From assembly GCA_022566435.1 (NCBI GenBank), contig JADFIX010000381.1, positions 1 to 5,093 on the forward strand: a stretch of 5,093 bases of DNA, written 5' to 3'. This stretch comes from Planctomycetota bacterium. GTDB lineage: Bacteria; Planctomycetota; Phycisphaerae; UBA1845. Made by a program: the position numbers and the translations under genes. Position 1 is the stretch's first letter, and each line of letters starts with the position of its first letter. Shown in pieces: positions 1-5,093 of the stretch. The notes beneath the pieces were generated by a model. It was given only the letters and a program-made list of their open reading frames with translations. It was not told the DNA's origin and searched no databases.

Positions 1-498
1 ACGCTCCAGGTCATCGCCGCCGAACCGCTGTCGGTATTCGCCGTGCACGTTGAATTCGATGATCTCACCTCGCCCGACGTCCGTGACGAAAAGCCGATCA
101 CCAACCCACGCAAGACCTATCGGTGCATGAAATCGCTCGTCGTTCCAGCCGCCGATACGAACGTGCGTCCGCGATTCCAAATCAAGAAGATGGACCGTCG
201 CACCGGCCGTGTCGGCCACGGCCAGCAGCCCTCGCTCGTGATAGGCCAGCCCATGCGGACCGAGGAATCTGATCGACGGTCGCGGACCGCGGAAGACCGT
301 GCGAAAAGCCTCACCGCCGGTCACCGCCGCCTTCAGATCGGAACTGTCGGACAGCTCGCCGATCAGCCTGATGCGCGCCGTTTCCGGTGGCGGCGGCCAG
401 ACCTTCGGCGGGTCGATCGACTCGAACATGACGCCTTTGGGATGGGCGCAGCCGGACAGCACCACGGCACAAACCACCCATGCCGTTCGTCTGATCAT
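1..498 (-). CDS. NHL-repeat (beta-propeller) lipoprotein, incomplete at left edge
   Basis: 166 codons are visible, from ATG at 498 to the window edge, with no stop. The N-terminus is a lipoprotein signal peptide: Arg3-Arg4, a hydrophobic run, and the lipobox LSGC with Cys17 as the lipidated residue. A Pro-rich stretch follows (about 30-38, containing WPPPPE), then ARIRLIGEL. This resembles the start of NHL proteins often found beside multiheme cytochromes (from memory of the family). Two NHL-like units are visible, near residues 80-108 (GPHGLAYHERGLLAVADT) and 125-153 (APIGLAWVGDRLFVTD). More are expected beyond the edge, since a full propeller needs about six. NHL propellers are usually binding scaffolds; no catalytic residues are seen. 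The gene starts 10 nt after the barrel stop codon on the same strand, so the two are almost certainly cotranscribed. No good Shine-Dalgarno precedes the ATG, which fits translational coupling. The function, perhaps an accessory part of an outer-membrane electron conduit, is inferred. Confidence 0.85.
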   Translation of the reverse strand, partial: MIRRTAWVVCAVVLSGCAHPKGVMFESIDPPKVWPPPPETARIRLIGELSDSSDLKAAVTGGEAFRTVFRGPRPSIRFLGPHGLAYHERGLLAVADTAGATVHLLDLESRTHVRIGGWNDERFHAPIGLAWVGDRLFVTDVGRGEIIEFNVHGEYRQRFGGDDLER

Positions 499-508
499 CG
501 GACCGCGC

Positions 509-2560
509 TTACCATGTACCCAGAACATTTGGAATCTCTCTGCGAACTCTGAAATAAATACCAAAGTCCTCTTCATCCGAGCCGGGAAGATTGAGTCGAT
601 CGTACTCGAACGTCAGCTCGCCCGACAGGTCGCCCCGCACAAACTCGAATCCGGCGGTTACGTCCCAGCCGTGCGTGTCGCCGGCGATCGAGTTGTCTTC
701 GTAGCGATAGGTGACGCGTTCGATCGTGGACAGCCATTCCGTCAGCCGCCAGCGGTGATCGAACTGCACATCGACCAACGTCACGTTTCGATCGTCAAAG
801 CCGCCTTCGAAAAAGAAGCGGGAAAACCGCGTTGAAATATCCACGTGATGATCCTGCTGCTGCAAAATATGAATCATTCCGTTTACGTGGAATGCGTCGT
901 AGGGTTCGATCGTATCGTCGAAAATCTCGAATTCGGCGCCAAGCGTGTAACGCGCTCGCTCGAAGTTGACGCCGATCCGGTGATGATCCGTTCTGTCGGC
1001 CCGTCCGGCGAAGCCGAATGACGAGTCCTCCTCCTGATTGCGGTAGGAGAATCGGTAAAACGGGGTCAGCCCGTTGGTGAATCGTTGTTCCAAGCTCAGG
1101 TCGACGCGAGTAGTGTCAAGCTGTCCGTCGGTCGGCGTGCGGTAAATGTAATCGATCAACACCGTGTCTCCGTCGGCGATGTTGCCCGAACGGACACGGA
1201 CCAGCCTGGTGACGTTGCCGGTGACGATAATGAGATAATCCACGCCGATGCGGAAGCGCCGCTTGTTCGTCGTGTCGGTCACCAGGATGCCAACCGGAAT
1301 CACGTTTCGGTTTCGAAGAATGACCGAAACGGGATCACGAAACGTGGCCGACTCATCGAGAATCACGCGCTTTCCGCTGTCGCCGTCGATTTCCTCCGTA
1401 TCGTAGGCCAACGCCAAATTGGCATAAAAGTGCCCCCATCGGTTTCGACGGTTGTATTGCCAATCGATGGACACTCCATATTGTGTCGTGTTGATGTCGT
1501 CTTCCACATCTTCGTAGAGCGCGAAGGCGCCGAACGTCGTCGTGAGGTTCGTGTACATCTGGTGAATCAATTGGAACTCGACGCGCTGCGTCTCGATGTC
1601 GAGGCCTTCGTAGCGTTCTCGATTGAACTGATATTTGTACATCGTTTGCAGTGTATCGCTGTGGTGCAGCGTGAGTTGCGGGCCGATCTCGAACAGATCG
1701 CGGGCGAAGTCGCCGCTCTCTTCCTGCCAACGCACGCGTGTGCGCAGCTCGTGTTGCCCATCGTCGCCGAATTGCAGTTCATGGTCGACGATCACTAGAT
1801 CGCGGGTCGTCTCAAAGGCGTCATCGAGCCCTTGATATTCCTGTTTTGATTTGGCGTGTTCGGACGAGAGCTCGAGTTTCTGCGTATCGGAGATGAGCCA
1901 CTCCAATCCGTAGTGAAACGTGCTTTCGGTAAAATGCTCGTTATCGCGTTGTTGGCGATTCCCCGTTCGATCCGTCTCGGTGTAATCGTAGGAGAAATCC
2001 ATCGGGACTTTGTCGTGCGCGAATACCCAGCTCGTGCCGAATCCGGTCCGCTGTTCATTCAACGTGGATTGGAATCGCCGATTGATGCGATTGTCCTGTC
2101 GGAGACCATAGATCGACCCGGAAAAACGCTTGCCGGGGAAGAAGTTCATCCGGGCGTCGTAATGCACAAGGTAGTTATGGTCGCTATCGGACTGCTCGCG
2201 GCCGTCAATTTCCTCTTCGAAGTGCGCCTGTGTCAGGGCGAAGCTGAGGTCCGCGGTGTAGGTGATGAACCGCGGATCCACGATCGTGCCGCCGAGCTTG
2301 AGCCCGATACGCTCTTCGAACAGTCGATCGCGGTTTTTCTGCGTGCGATGTCGGCTGAACGCATTGCGGTTGCGGGTGCGGACCCAGGCATCGCTGTATT
2401 CGGCCTCGAGTTCGAGATAGGCGTCCAAGTAATCGAGCGTGAGTAGGCCGCGAGGTTTCTCTTCGTCGTCCTGCGCATAGGAAACCGGAACGGTTACCGC
2501 ACACGCGACGACCGCTGCGCCGACTGCGTATTTTTCGATCAGCTTGCGTAAGGGTTTCAC
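509..2560 (-). CDS. Predicted outer-membrane beta-barrel protein (porin-like, cytochrome-associated)
   Basis: A 683-residue protein read from GTG at 2560. The frame stays open to an ATG at 2767, but the 69 extra residues look non-coding and would bury the signal peptide. From the GTG there is a normal signal: basic start (KPLRK), hydrophobic core 11-26, predicted cleavage SYA/QDD after Ala29. The mature part is rich in alternating aromatic/polar strands separated by acidic turns, lacks long hydrophobic helices, and ends in an aromatic residue (Trp683), as outer-membrane barrels do. It has no cysteine after cleavage, so the CXXC of classical MtrB is absent, although the length (about 680) is similar to MtrB/PioB-type porins. 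Residues about 399-474 look like a compact inserted domain. The downstream partner is the NHL lipoprotein; the divergent partners are two c-type cytochromes. That context suggests a sheath or anchor for an electron conduit, but a general porin remains possible. Gene call is sure; exact family is not. Confidence 0.88.
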   Translation of the reverse strand: MKPLRKLIEKYAVGAAVVACAVTVPVSYAQDDEEKPRGLLTLDYLDAYLELEAEYSDAWVRTRNRNAFSRHRTQKNRDRLFEERIGLKLGGTIVDPRFITYTADLSFALTQAHFEEEIDGREQSDSDHNYLVHYDARMNFFPGKRFSGSIYGLRQDNRINRRFQSTLNEQRTGFGTSWVFAHDKVPMDFSYDYTETDRTGNRQQRDNEHFTESTFHYGLEWLISDTQKLELSSEHAKSKQEYQGLDDAFETTRDLVIVDHELQFGDDGQHELRTRVRWQEESGDFARDLFEIGPQLTLHHSDTLQTMYKYQFNRERYEGLDIETQRVEFQLIHQMYTNLTTTFGAFALYEDVEDDINTTQYGVSIDWQYNRRNRWGHFYANLALAYDTEEIDGDSGKRVILDESATFRDPVSVILRNRNVIPVGILVTDTTNKRRFRIGVDYLIIVTGNVTRLVRVRSGNIADGDTVLIDYIYRTPTDGQLDTTRVDLSLEQRFTNGLTPFYRFSYRNQEEDSSFGFAGRADRTDHHRIGVNFERARYTLGAEFEIFDDTIEPYDAFHVNGMIHILQQQDHHVDISTRFSRFFFEGGFDDRNVTLVDVQFDHRWRLTEWLSTIERVTYRYEDNSIAGDTHGWDVTAGFEFVRGDLSGELTFEYDRLNLPGSDEEDFGIYFRVRREIPNVLGTW

Positions 2561-2651
2561 CGCGCCGAAATCCCTGTACCCGTACGCCGAAAGCACGAAC
2601 CACCACGCCGCGTCGCCGCGCCGGGAACAGTTCGACGATTGACACGCCGAA

Positions 2652-2680
2652 CCTATATGCGAACTCACGGCAATTCGCAA
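2652..2680 (-). promoter_or_regulatory. Candidate sigma-70-type promoter for the barrel-NHL operon
   Basis: Read on the minus strand: a -35-like TTGCGA (2680-2675), a 17-nt spacer and a -10-like TATAGG (2657-2652), each matching consensus at 4 of 6 positions. Transcription would start near 2645, giving a leader of about 85 nt before the GTG at 2560. The only ribosome-site candidate is AGGGA about 12 nt before the GTG, which is weak. The assignment rests on spacing and motif match only. Confidence 0.35.
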
Positions 2681-2790
2681 CAGAAAAAACCGACACCCGG
2701 CGCCCCGACCTGTGAGTTTTGTCCTGAACCTACTTAAGCTTTGGGCGACGCGGGGTCCGGCATCCACATCGGCGCCCTCGAATTGCTTGC

Positions 2791-2815
2791 CGGCGACGAT
2801 AAGCCCGATTCGCCG
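2791..2815. promoter_or_regulatory. Inverted repeat abutting the cytochrome promoter, possible operator
   Basis: Arms CGGCGA (2791-2796) and TCGCCG (2810-2815) are perfect inverted complements around a 13-nt centre. The right arm touches the -35-like hexamer at 2816. Position and symmetry would suit a dimeric regulator, but 6-nt arms in GC-rich DNA can occur by chance. Confidence 0.25.
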
Positions 2816-2843
2816 TTGATATTCCGAAAGATCGCGTTATTCT
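2816..2843 (+). promoter_or_regulatory. Candidate sigma-70-type promoter for the cytochrome genes
   Basis: TTGATA (2816-2821, 5 of 6 to consensus), a 16-nt spacer and TATTCT (2838-2843, 4 of 6). Transcription would begin near 2850, leaving a leader of about 48 nt to the ATG at 2898. The surrounding stretch is locally AT-richer than its flanks. This is the better of the two promoter candidates in the divergent region. Confidence 0.45.
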
Positions 2844-2897
2844 AAGTAAAGAAGAGCGGGGCGTCGGCGTCCCGAACGATTTGCAAGGGCTAGAGCC

Positions 2898-3467
2898 ATG
2901 CGACGACTTGTTTGTATCGCTATTCTGTTGGTGGTGGCGTTCGTGGGGTGCTCCGAGTCCGCACGCTTCCGCCTGAAGCACTGGTTTTTCGATATTCCGG
3001 AAGACCAACCGGTGGCGTCACAGACCGGTGAATCGCACGAACCCACACCGACGCCCGCACCGGCCGAACTCCTTCGAGCCGAGCCCAAGTACCGCTCTTT
3101 CCACCCACCGTACGTCAGTCGGGACTGTCGTAGCTGCCACGACGCGACGCAGCGTATGCAGCCACGCGCGGATTTCCTCGACCAGTGCCGTGGCTGTCAT
3201 GATCGTTATTTCGGCGAGCGCGTCGGCCACTTCCCCGTGTCGGATGGACAATGCATCACGTGCCACGATATGCATCGAAGCGGCCACGCGGGGCTTTTGA
3301 AGATGCCGATGTTGGAGATGTGCGTGGAGTGTCACGATGAGCCTGAAGACCTCAGCGAAAAGGCGCACAACAAGGGTAAAGGGGTGGACGATTGTACGCG
3401 GTGCCACGACCCGCATTTCGGTGAATCGCCGCTCTTGAAAAAGGGGTGGAAGGTGCCGTCTTCATGA
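2898..3467 (+). CDS. Pentaheme c-type cytochrome lipoprotein with paired CXXCH motifs
   Basis: A 189-residue protein starting at ATG 2898, with AAGGG at 2885-2889 as a ribosome site 8 nt upstream. The N-terminus is a lipoprotein signal ending in FVGC (Cys18 lipidated). A linker rich in Pro/Thr/Glu (about 45-57) follows. Five covalent heme sites are visible: CRSCH 77-81, CRGCH 97-101, CITCH 119-123, CVECH 142-146 and CTRCH 166-170, evenly spaced at 20-24 residues. Six other histidines in this part (69, 111, 126, 130, 157, 173) are enough for bis-His coordination of all five hemes. The 119-146 part (CITCHDMHRSGHAGLLK to CVECH) fits the doubled-CXXCH pattern of the cytochrome c3-like superfamily. 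It would act as an electron carrier tethered to a membrane on the periplasmic or outer face. It is followed 31 nt later by a second cytochrome gene and faces the barrel gene divergently. The specific partner is inferred. Confidence 0.93.
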   Translation: MRRLVCIAILLVVAFVGCSESARFRLKHWFFDIPEDQPVASQTGESHEPTPTPAPAELLRAEPKYRSFHPPYVSRDCRSCHDATQRMQPRADFLDQCRGCHDRYFGERVGHFPVSDGQCITCHDMHRSGHAGLLKMPMLEMCVECHDEPEDLSEKAHNKGKGVDDCTRCHDPHFGESPLLKKGWKVPSS

Positions 3468-3498
3468 CGCGCCGCGAACCACCAATCGAGAACCGATC

Positions 3499-3933
3499 AT
3501 GATCGTAGCAAAACGCGGCTTCATCTTTAGGAATATGCCGCTATTGGCCTTGCTTTTTTGTGGTTGCGGTACCAACTTTGACGAAATCCTCTCTCAATCC
3601 CTTGCGGCAACCGGTCGCACGGCTCTTGATATTTTTCTCACCGACTTCGCCAACGCTGTCGCGGACCGGGCGGAGGATGATTCGGACGACGGAGATGATT
3701 CGGACGGGGATCACGGCACCGGCGAAGCGATCTATGTCTCGAACGGATGCGGTGGCTGCCATTGTGCCGACGCGAGCGGAGGCTGCGCGCTCGACGCCCC
3801 GGCTTTGCTTGATGTCGAGGTCGAGACGCTTGACGAATTCTTGCGAGGCGACACCCCGCACACAGGCGGAAAGTACGACCTGAGCGATCAGGAAATCCTC
3901 GACTTGCAAGTCTATCTCGGCGGATTGGAATAA
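3499..3933 (+). CDS. Monoheme c-type cytochrome lipoprotein with acidic linker
   Basis: A 144-residue protein. The start at ATG 3499 gives a signal with Lys5/Arg6/Arg11, a hydrophobic core and a lipobox-like LFCGC (Cys23, or less likely Cys21). An internal ATG at 3535 is also possible, but the AGGA before it is only 2 nt away. Residues 28-55 look like a short amphipathic helix. An Asp/Glu/Ser-rich linker follows (about 56-71). The heme domain has one CGGCH (84-88) and ends in a typical class I C-terminal helix, LSDQEILDLQVYLGGLE. No methionine occurs after residue 13, so the usual Met axial ligand is absent; His121 (DTPHTGG) is the only other histidine inside the heme domain. Cys89 and Cys96 just after the heme site could form a disulfide. 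The probable role is electron transfer with the pentaheme protein upstream, since the two sit 31 nt apart on one strand. Confidence 0.88.
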   Translation: MIVAKRGFIFRNMPLLALLFCGCGTNFDEILSQSLAATGRTALDIFLTDFANAVADRAEDDSDDGDDSDGDHGTGEAIYVSNGCGGCHCADASGGCALDAPALLDVEVETLDEFLRGDTPHTGGKYDLSDQEILDLQVYLGGLE

Positions 3934-4003
3934 TCGAAATTCAAGCGATCAGCCGAGCTCGAGAATCAAGAAATGTCGGCTCCTGGTTTTGCCGTGCCGT
4001 GGA

Positions 4004-4030
4004 CCCGGAGAAAGTCATTCTTTAGCCGGG
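4004..4030 (+). terminator. Compact hairpin downstream of the cytochrome pair, possible terminator or 3' end
   Basis: CCCGG (4004-4008) pairs with CCGGG (4026-4030) and AAAG (4011-4014) with CTTT (4020-4023), closing a TCATT loop. The two stems are separated by a symmetric AG/AG internal loop that could form tandem sheared G-A pairs. It lies 71 nt after the stop of the monoheme cytochrome. No T-run follows, so it is not a classical intrinsic terminator; a Rho-type 3' end or an RNA-stabilising hairpin is equally possible. Confidence 0.35.
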
Positions 4031-4173
4031 CGATACGACAATCTACGGCAAATTCAGCATGAGAACTGGATCTGTTGCAATAAATGGGTTCTCCGGGACA
4101 TCGCTAGGTAGGCCACGGTCGTGGATAAGCTGCGCCGCGCCTGCGAGGCACATCGGCAGGACGGGGAGAGGCT

Positions 4174-4263
4174 ATTCCGGCCGTCTCCCAATGGGGCGTT
4201 GTCGTCATGGCCCTGCCCGTCGTCACCGCGGGTACACCCGTTTTCGTGAGGTGGAATCGGAAA
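4174..4263 (+). pseudogene. Remnant of an IPTL-CTERM-like C-terminal sorting segment
   Basis: The frame beginning with ATT at 4174 reads IPAVSQWGVVVMALPVVTAG and then TPVFVRWNRK. This closely follows the pattern of IPTL-CTERM-type tails: I-P-x-[LV]-S-[EQ]-W-G, a hydrophobic membrane stretch, then basic residues, which ends many secreted proteins. Two prolines interrupt the membrane stretch where Leu or Ile would be expected, and reading continues about 40 odd residues to TAG at 4354. The same frame has TAA at 4126-4128, and no ATG, GTG or TTG lies between it and the motif, so no normal protein can carry this tail. I read it as the surviving end of a lost or deleted surface-protein gene, possibly a relative of the downstream Cys-rich protein. 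A chance match is possible but unlikely over this length. Confidence 0.55.
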
Positions 4264-4411
4264 CTCGAGGATTCAGAAAGAGGGACTGGGAATGATCACG
4301 GCAAACCGCCAACCGTTACGAAGCGAGCTTCGACCTATCGAAGGGAGGTCGTTTAGAACATCAGTCTCGGTACGACCGCCGGCCGGCGAGTGGCACCCAA
4401 ACCCCACTTTG

Positions 4412-5093
4412 ATGAACGACGTCAAGCGAATGGATATTCTCAAGCTCGTCGCCGTCTTGTCCTTCTGGGCCATCCCCACCTGGGCACAAACGACGCACAA
4501 CGTCGAACTCGATGGCATCGAGTTCGTTGAGGCCGATATCACGATCGACGTCGGCGACACTGTTCAATGGGAGTGGGTAAGTGGCTTTCATAATGTCGAA
4601 AGTGGTGTAATAGACGGCCTTTTCGGCAATCCTGACGGCAACTTTCGTTCCGGCGACCCGACTCTCGTGGTCGGGACGACTTTTGATCGCCTGTTCGACC
4701 AGACGTTCCTCGATGCTAATGTAATGCCCGGCGACGTGTATCCGTATTATTGCTTTGTTCACACGAACGTCGGAATGGCGGGAACGATCACTGTTGTTCA
4801 GGGTGGTTGCACGTTTGACTCGGACTGTGACGATGACCTCTTCTGCACTGGCGCGGAAGCCTGTGTCGGCGGTTCGTGCCAGGCCGGCACCGCACCGGAT
4901 TGCGACGACGATGTCGGCTGCACTGACGATTCGTGCAACGCAGGTACCGACTCGTGCGAAAACATCGCCGTGGACGACAACTGCCAAAACGGCGTATTCT
5001 GCGACGGTGCGGAAACATGCGACGCCGCGTTGGGTTGTCAGGCCGGCAGCGATCCGTGTCCGGGCCAAAACTGCGCCGAAAGCACCGACAGTT
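4412..5093 (+). CDS. Secreted plastocyanin-like type 1 copper protein with Cys-rich repeats, incomplete at right edge
   Basis: 227 codons are visible from ATG 4412, with no stop. Basic residues followed by a hydrophobic stretch (9-22) form a signal peptide, predicted cleavage TWA/Q after Ala25. Residues about 29-130 are a cupredoxin domain: GDTVQWEWVSGFHNV supplies His60, and YYCFVHTNVGM supplies Cys114, His117 and Met122. The C-x2-H-x4-M spacing is that of plastocyanin, so the type 1 copper site looks complete. From Cys133 on, a Cys-rich region with 15 cysteines begins. Start choice is uncertain. ATG 4430 is in frame and also leaves a good signal. ATG 4292 is in frame with a better ribosome site (AGAGGG at 4279-4284) but would put 40 extra residues before the signal. 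The C-terminus lies outside the window; relatives often end in a sorting tail like the one decayed at 4174. A role in extracellular electron transfer or copper binding is inferred. Confidence 0.88.
   Translation, partial: MNDVKRMDILKLVAVLSFWAIPTWAQTTHNVELDGIEFVEADITIDVGDTVQWEWVSGFHNVESGVIDGLFGNPDGNFRSGDPTLVVGTTFDRLFDQTFLDANVMPGDVYPYYCFVHTNVGMAGTITVVQGGCTFDSDCDDDLFCTGAEACVGGSCQAGTAPDCDDDVGCTDDSCNAGTDSCENIAVDDNCQNGVFCDGAETCDAALGCQAGSDPCPGQNCAESTDS
4826..5056 (+). repeat. Alternating Cys-rich protein repeats in the copper protein
   Basis: Two unit types alternate in the translated protein. Unit A (residues 139-163 and again 191-215) follows C-x5-C-x5-C and shares the phrases FCTGAEAC / FCDGAETC and CQAG. 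Unit B (164-189) follows C-x5-C-x4-C-x6-C (CDDDVGCTDDSC). The DNA copies have diverged, so this is an old protein-level repeat, not a recent tandem duplication. Similar repeats are common in secreted proteins of Planctomycetota and myxobacteria, where they are presumed disulfide-linked stalks. The array continues past the right edge. Confidence 0.75.

Larger units (their letters stand above)
3934..4411. other. Stretch without an intact gene, between cytochrome and cupredoxin genes
   Basis: About 480 bases in which no frame on either strand gives a convincing protein. The longest plus-strand frame (4059-4295) encodes an Arg/Gly-rich product with no recognisable fold and no ribosome site. The visible content is a hairpin at 4004-4030, a decayed C-terminal sorting segment at 4174-4263, and overlapping short inverted repeats at 4319-4343. 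The promoter of the cupredoxin gene should lie here, but I could not pick a convincing one. Confidence 0.6.

Noticed and set aside
299..835. 178-residue plus-strand frame across the barrel/NHL junction
   Set aside because: It spans the ends of two convincing minus-strand genes and has no fold or signal of its own.
1085..1798. 237-residue open frame on the plus strand inside the barrel gene
   Set aside because: It lies wholly antisense to a clear exported barrel protein, has no recognisable domain or ribosome site, and looks like a codon-bias shadow.
2205..2696. 163-residue minus-strand frame overlapping the start of the barrel gene
   Set aside because: Arg-rich out-of-frame translation of the barrel's 5' part; no domain.
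2561..2767. N-terminal extension of the barrel frame to an ATG at 2767
   Set aside because: The 69 residues are Arg/Cys/Ser-rich with no family character, cover the likely promoter, and would place the signal peptide internally. The GTG at 2560 gives a standard signal.
3951..3981. Inverted repeat AGCCGA/TCGGCT after the monoheme cytochrome
   Set aside because: Only 6-nt arms with a 19-nt loop; the hairpin at 4004-4030 is far better formed.
4164..4189. Hairpin with GGGAGAGGC pairing GCC-g-TCTCCC
   Set aside because: A stable-looking stem, but it overlaps the first codons of the decayed sorting motif, so the sequence is explained by former coding. No T-run or partner structure supports an RNA role.
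4229..4244. CGGG-TACA-CCCG followed by TTTT, terminator-like
   Set aside because: Only four pairs and four T's, and it lies inside the decayed sorting segment; too weak to call.
4059..4295. 78-residue plus-strand frame in the gene-poor stretch
   Set aside because: Arg/Gly-rich, no ribosome site, and it overlaps in another frame a segment that clearly resembles a sorting tail.
4292..4343. c-di-GMP (GEMM) riboswitch suggested by CACGGCAAACC
   Set aside because: The conserved GNRA-capped stem and the GGGACGCAAAGC block that must follow are missing.
4361..5068. 235-residue minus-strand frame opposite the copper protein
   Set aside because: The plus strand carries intact copper ligands, a signal peptide and Cys repeats; the antisense frame has nothing recognisable.

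Overview
The window looks like chromosomal DNA from a moderately GC-rich Gram-negative-type bacterium. Planctomycetota (Phycisphaerae or a relative) is my best guess. This rests on three things: the alternating short Cys-rich repeats behind a secreted cupredoxin at the right edge, a decayed C-terminal sorting motif of the IPTL-CTERM kind, and generally weak Shine-Dalgarno sequences. A myxobacterium or another deep lineage is not excluded. No rRNA, tRNA, CRISPR array or transposase is visible.

Left half (1-2560, minus strand): two genes transcribed leftward. The first encodes a 683-residue predicted outer-membrane beta-barrel (509-2560, GTG start). After a 10-nt gap comes a lipoprotein with NHL-type propeller repeats (498 to the left edge, incomplete). 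The 337-nt region 2561-2897 separates them from rightward genes and holds candidate promoters on both strands.

Middle (2898-3933, plus strand): two genes for lipoprotein c-type cytochromes, 31 nt apart. One is a small pentaheme protein with paired CXXCH motifs. The other is a single-heme protein whose heme domain contains no methionine. Barrel, NHL lipoprotein and c-type cytochromes together suggest an electron-transfer conduit across or at the outer membrane, assembled from a divergent gene pair. The function is inferred from context and family resemblance, not shown.

Right part (3934-5093): about 480 bases without an intact gene. They hold a compact hairpin (4004-4030) and, at 4174-4263, a remnant of an IPTL-CTERM-like sorting segment with no start codon and an in-frame stop just upstream. 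Then comes the 5' part of a gene for a secreted type 1 copper protein (plastocyanin-like) fused to Cys-rich repeats, which runs off the right edge. All five genes encode predicted exported products, so the window is an envelope or electron-transfer neighbourhood.
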